NCBI RefSeq assembly: GCF_027913215.1
Contig: NZ_CP115784.1
Coordinates: forward strand, 992,001 to 1,056,000
Length of the DNA: 64,000 nucleotides
Direction of reading: 5' to 3'
Source of the DNA: Paracoccus aerodenitrificans
GTDB lineage: Bacteria; Pseudomonadota; Alphaproteobacteria; Rhodobacterales; Rhodobacteraceae
Made by a program: the position numbers and the translations under genes. The notes below the pieces were generated by a model that had not been told where the DNA came from, did not search any database, and worked only from the letters and a program-made list of their open reading frames with translations. Below are positions 61,337-64,000 of this stretch, one piece after another. Numbering within the stretch: the first letter of the stretch is position 1; the number at the start of each line of letters is the position of its first letter.

Positions 61337-62548
61337 TTACACGCGCTCGATGATGGTGGCCGCACCCATGCCGGATGCGATGCACAAAGTGGCAAGGCCG
61401 ACATTCTTGTCCTGCCGCTCCAGCTCATCCAGCAGCGTGCCGATGATGATTGCGCCCGTTGCCCCCAATGGGTGACCCATCGCGATCGAGCCGCCATTGA
61501 CGTTTACAAGCGCCGGATCGACCTGAAATGCCTGCATGAAGCGCAGCACGACGGACGCGAAAGCCTCATTGACCTCGAACAGGTCGATATCGCCGATGGA
61601 CATGCCGCTATCGGCGAGGATCTTTTCGGTCACCGGAACCGGGCCGGTCAGCATGATCGTCGGATCGGTGCCGATCTTCGCGGTGGCGCGGATGCGGGCG
61701 CGGGGTTTCAGCCCGTTGGCCTTGCCGAATTCCTCATTGCCGATCAGCACGGCGGCGGCGCCGTCGACGATGCCCGAAGAGTTCCCGGCGTGGTGGATAT
61801 GGTTGATCCTGTCCAGATGCGGATATTTCAGCATCGCCACCTTGTCGAAGCCGGGCATGATCTCGCCCATCTCCTGAAAGCTGGCCTTCAGCTTGCCCAG
61901 ATCCTCGGTGGTGGTCCCGGGGCGCATATATTCGTCGCGATCCAGAATGGTCAGCCCGTTCTGGTCCTTGACAGGTACGATGGATTTGTCAAAGCGGCCT
62001 TCCTCCCACGCCTTTGCGGCGCGTTTCTGGGATTCGACGGCCAATGCATCGGCATCTTCACGGCTGAAACCGTATTCCGTCGCGATGATATCGGCGCTGA
62101 TGCCCTGCGGCACGAAATAGGTTTTCATCGCCAGTGTCGGATCGACGGCAATCGCGGCCCCGTCGCTGCCCATTGCAACGCGGCCCATCATCTCGACCCC
62201 GCCGGCGAGGTAGCCATTCCCGGCCCCGCCCTTGATTTGGTTGGCGGCAAGGTTCACCGCCTCCATGCCGCTGGCGCAGAAGCGGTTGATCGACAGACCG
62301 GGGATCGATTCATCCAGATCCGAAGCCAACACGGCCGAGCGCGCCAGACAGCCGCCCTGTTCCTTGACCTGGGTGACATTGCCCCAGATCAGATCCTCGA
62401 CAGCGTGGCCTTCCAGCCCGTTGCGCTCTTTCACCGCGTTCAGCAGCCCCGCCGACAGCGACAGCGAGGTCACTTCGTGCAGGCTGCCATCCTTGCGGCC
62501 CTTGCCGCGCGGCGTGCGGGCGGCGTCATAGATAAAGGCGTCGGTCAT
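61337..62548 (-). CDS. fadA: Acetyl-CoA C-acyltransferase (3-ketoacyl-CoA thiolase)
   Basis: Thiolytic last step of beta-oxidation. In 403 residues: nucleophile Cys91 in NRFCASGMEA, HIHHAGNSSGIVDGAAAVL, FEVNEAFASV, catalytic His in MGHPLGATGA and the late Cys in CIASGMGAATI. It pairs with the downstream FadJ-like gene. It differs from the other thiolase in the window (3597-4787) in having a degradative-type block. Preceded on the same strand by a GST gene, 11 bases away. Confidence 0.94.
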   Translation of the reverse strand: MTDAFIYDAARTPRGKGRKDGSLHEVTSLSLSAGLLNAVKERNGLEGHAVEDLIWGNVTQVKEQGGCLARSAVLASDLDESIPGLSINRFCASGMEAVNLAANQIKGGAGNGYLAGGVEMMGRVAMGSDGAAIAVDPTLAMKTYFVPQGISADIIATEYGFSREDADALAVESQKRAAKAWEEGRFDKSIVPVKDQNGLTILDRDEYMRPGTTTEDLGKLKASFQEMGEIMPGFDKVAMLKYPHLDRINHIHHAGNSSGIVDGAAAVLIGNEEFGKANGLKPRARIRATAKIGTDPTIMLTGPVPVTEKILADSGMSIGDIDLFEVNEAFASVVLRFMQAFQVDPALVNVNGGSIAMGHPLGATGAIIIGTLLDELERQDKNVGLATLCIASGMGAATIIERV

Positions 62549-62559
62549 GGTTCCTCCTG

Positions 62560-63186
62560 TTACGCCCGGTCGGAAGGATTGCCGGGCATCAGATCGTAAG
62601 GGTGTTTCCAGCCGGGCAGGGCGGCGATGCCGTCAAGCCAGCGGTCGATATTGGGCCATTCGGTGCGGTCGAAGCCGAACGGTTCCGGATAGAAAAGATA
62701 GCCACAGCAGGCCGCATCGGCGATGGTGAACGTGTCGTCAGCCACCCAGTGACGTCCCGTCAGATGGGTGTCGAGGATCTGATATGTCGCTTTCAGGCGG
62801 GCTGTCAGATAGTCGATGCCGCCTTGCGGGCGCTTTTCTTCGGGAATGAAGTTCTGCAAAAACCGCGCGGGTCCGGCCTGACCCGACAGACGGTGATTAT
62901 CGAAGATCAGCCAGCGAAGCACCTCGTTGCGGTCAGAGCCGAGGAGTTTTCCGGTTTTATCCGCGACATGGAGCTGAATCACGGCGGATTGGCTCAGGGT
63001 CAGAGCGTCCTCGCGAAAAACTGGCACCTCGCCCATATCGTTGATCGCGCGGAATTCGGGGCTGCGTGTCTCTCCGTTGAAGAAATCGACGAAGACCGGC
63101 TGCCAGTCATACCCCGCCAGTTCCATCGTCAGCGCCGCCTTATAGGCGTTACCGGATTCTCCGAAGCAGTAAAGCTGTGCCGTCAC
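62560..63186 (-). CDS. Glutathione S-transferase
   Basis: A 208-residue GST: N-terminal thioredoxin-like domain (about 1-77, LYCFGESGNAYKAALTMELA, with the cis-Pro in EVPVFRE) and a helical C-terminal domain (FTIADAACCGYLFYPEPFG). Conjugates glutathione to electrophiles. GTG start. Lies just upstream of the thiolase gene in the beta-oxidation cluster, where it might remove reactive enoyl-type products; this is inference from position. Confidence 0.9.
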   Translation of the reverse strand: MTAQLYCFGESGNAYKAALTMELAGYDWQPVFVDFFNGETRSPEFRAINDMGEVPVFREDALTLSQSAVIQLHVADKTGKLLGSDRNEVLRWLIFDNHRLSGQAGPARFLQNFIPEEKRPQGGIDYLTARLKATYQILDTHLTGRHWVADDTFTIADAACCGYLFYPEPFGFDRTEWPNIDRWLDGIAALPGWKHPYDLMPGNPSDRA

Positions 63187-63205
63187 TTTCCGTCCCTCCC
63201 TGTCA

Positions 63206-63256
63206 CCGGGGGCTTCGCGCCCCCGGACCCCCGCGGGGTATTTTCGTGAAGAAGAA
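63206..63256 (+). repeat. Dispersed hairpin repeat, copy d
   Basis: Hairpin CCGGGGGCTTCGCGCCCCCGG (63206-63226), then ACCCCCGCGGGGTATTTTCG and GTGAAGAAGAAG. Same tail as copy e, pointing the other way. Confidence 0.7.
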
Positions 63257-63387
63257 GCTGATTAACGATAACGCAACTCTTCTTCCTTAGCTTCAATTTC
63301 GCGGTACAGGCTGGGGAGCCGATGACCGCTGAAGGAGAAAGCCCCGATCCGGGCCCGTCACATCTTGTCCGGCTCGGATCGGGGCCG

Positions 63388-63422
63388 CTTCTTCTTCACT
63401 CAAATACCCCTGCCGGAGGGAC
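63388..63422 (-). repeat. Dispersed hairpin repeat tail, copy e
   Basis: On the minus strand CCCTCCGGCAGGGGTATTTG and AGTGAAGAAGAAG. It keeps the CC..GG hairpin and the GGGGTATTT-GAAGAAGAAG tail of copy d but lacks the upstream GC hairpin. Confidence 0.55.
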
Positions 63423-63464
63423 GGATATCTGCCTCGGGCCCGCGCGCCGGGACCGAGGCCGGGC

Positions 63465-64000
63465 TCAGAACGCCTCTGCTTGCAGTTCCATGACCGGATC
63501 GGCTCCGGATTCGATGCGTGCCAGATGGGTCGCGGTCATCGGAAGCTGCCGCTTCATGTAATAGCGCCCGGTCGCCAGTTTGGTTTCATAGAATGCCGTG
63601 TCGCCGGTCCCCTCATCCAGCGCGTTCTGCGCGGCGACCGCCATGCGCGCCCACATGAAGCCAAGCGCGGTATGCCCGAAAAGATGCATGAAATCATAGG
63701 ATCCGGCGAGGGCGTGATTGGGGTTCTTCATGCCGTTATTCATGAAGAACATGCCCGCCGCCTGAAGATCCTTCGACGCCGCTTTCAGCGGTTTCAGGAA
63801 ATCGGCCTTCAGCCCCATATGGGATTCGTTTTCCTTGATGAAAGCCTTCACGGTCTCGAAAAAGGCCATGACGTGCTTTCCGCCATCCTGCGCCAGCTTG
63901 CGGCCCACAAGGTCGAGCGCCTGAACGCCATTCGCGCCCTCATAGATCATGGTGATACGGGCGTCCCGGACGAACTGGCTCATGCCGTGTTCCTCGATAT
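63465..64000 (-). CDS. Acyl-CoA dehydrogenase, C-terminal part (runs off window)
   Basis: The open frame continues past the window edge (IEEHG before the apparent Met at 63983), so the gene start lies beyond base 64000. The visible 178 residues match the C-terminal helical domain of long acyl-CoA dehydrogenases of the FadE/DmdC-type: [25 protein letters not shown] (ending before 20-residue limit here as [16 protein letters not shown]) and [20 protein letters not shown]. It introduces the double bond at the start of each beta-oxidation cycle, in line with the genes downstream. Confidence 0.88.
   Translation of the reverse strand, partial: IEEHGMSQFVRDARITMIYEGANGVQALDLVGRKLAQDGGKHVMAFFETVKAFIKENESHMGLKADFLKPLKAASKDLQAAGMFFMNNGMKNPNHALAGSYDFMHLFGHTALGFMWARMAVAAQNALDEGTGDTAFYETKLATGRYYMKRQLPMTATHLARIESGADPVMELQAEAF

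Larger units (their letters stand above)
63187..63464. other. Intergenic region with inverted repeat pair and long hairpin
   Basis: 278 bases without a gene. It holds repeat copy d (63206-63256), a long perfect stem CCCCGATCCG (63342-63351) with CGGATCGGGG (63375-63384), and repeat copy e in inverse orientation (63388-63422). GATTAACGATAACG at 63260-63273 is a weak match to the LacI-type sites at edd and zwf. The stem may act as a terminator for the acyl-CoA dehydrogenase gene. Confidence 0.6.

Noticed and set aside
1-64000. CRISPR array, prophage or integrative element
   Set aside because: No regularly spaced repeats, cas genes, integrase, phage structural genes or att-type duplications at the tRNA genes were seen.

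Overview
The window looks like chromosomal DNA of a Rhodobacteraceae-type alphaproteobacterium, probably Paracoccus or a close relative. The DNA is GC-rich, the genes are tightly packed with many ATGA or GTGA stop/start overlaps, and several families typical of this group are present (DUF2948, UPF0262, DUF6280, TIGR02186, DUF2927, DUF1178). The assignment rests on gene content and family recognition from the translated sequence, not on a database search.

Region by region: (1) 1-4.8 kb holds DUF2948, a GNAT enzyme, hisD, a SemiSWEET-like protein, a frameshifted UPF0262 gene, a low-molecular-weight phosphatase and a thiolase. (2) 4.8-6.3 kb is a small scar: an FRG-domain gene cut by an IS5-family (IS427-like) element. 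(3) 6.3-15.7 kb is an Entner-Doudoroff/glucose-6-phosphate cluster: edd, then rRNA methyltransferase, PIN protein, zwf, pgl and pgi, then a transporter and eda. (4) 15.8-28.9 kb is a long minus-strand TCA block, sucC-sucD-(lipoprotein)-(DUF805)-sucA-sucB and lpd, with two MAPEG proteins, an EVE protein and a GNAT enzyme between sucB and lpd. (5) 29-40 kb has an AT-rich island with an orphan membrane protein, tyrS and anmK, two identical tRNA-Asp genes, class I aldolase, lysC, ptsP, a FAH-family enzyme, DUF1178, Kdo transferase and tRNA-Cys. (6) 40-51.5 kb is envelope and repair: a PIMT-like protein, TolC, a PopZ/DUF2497-like protein, a degenerate LysM-M23 lipoprotein, pcm, surE, TauE, TIGR02186, an MsbA-like ABC exporter, YgfZ, DinB and DUF6280. 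(7) 51.6-57.3 kb has a PfkB kinase and a TelA-DUF2927-SPFH-zinc-ribbon operon. (8) 57.4-64 kb has an MFS exporter with a divergent MerR-type regulator, then fatty-acid beta-oxidation genes (FadJ-like, thiolase, GST, acyl-CoA dehydrogenase running off the window).

Functionally the window is dominated by central carbon metabolism. Similar LacI-type palindromes with a central CG lie upstream of edd, zwf and the class I aldolase gene, which suggests one regulator for glycolytic/Entner-Doudoroff flux. A separate pair of perfect palindromes lies upstream of sucC. No CRISPR array, prophage or integrase was seen. The observations most worth following are: the TelA-DUF2927-SPFH-zinc-ribbon operon, which resembles the Bacillus YdjG/YdjI membrane-stress module with TelA in place of PspA; the duplicated lipoyl domain in SucB with a ribosome binding site and Met at the domain boundary; the shared carbon operator; the PopZ-like gene after tolC; and a dispersed hairpin repeat family ending in a TATTT-containing tail.
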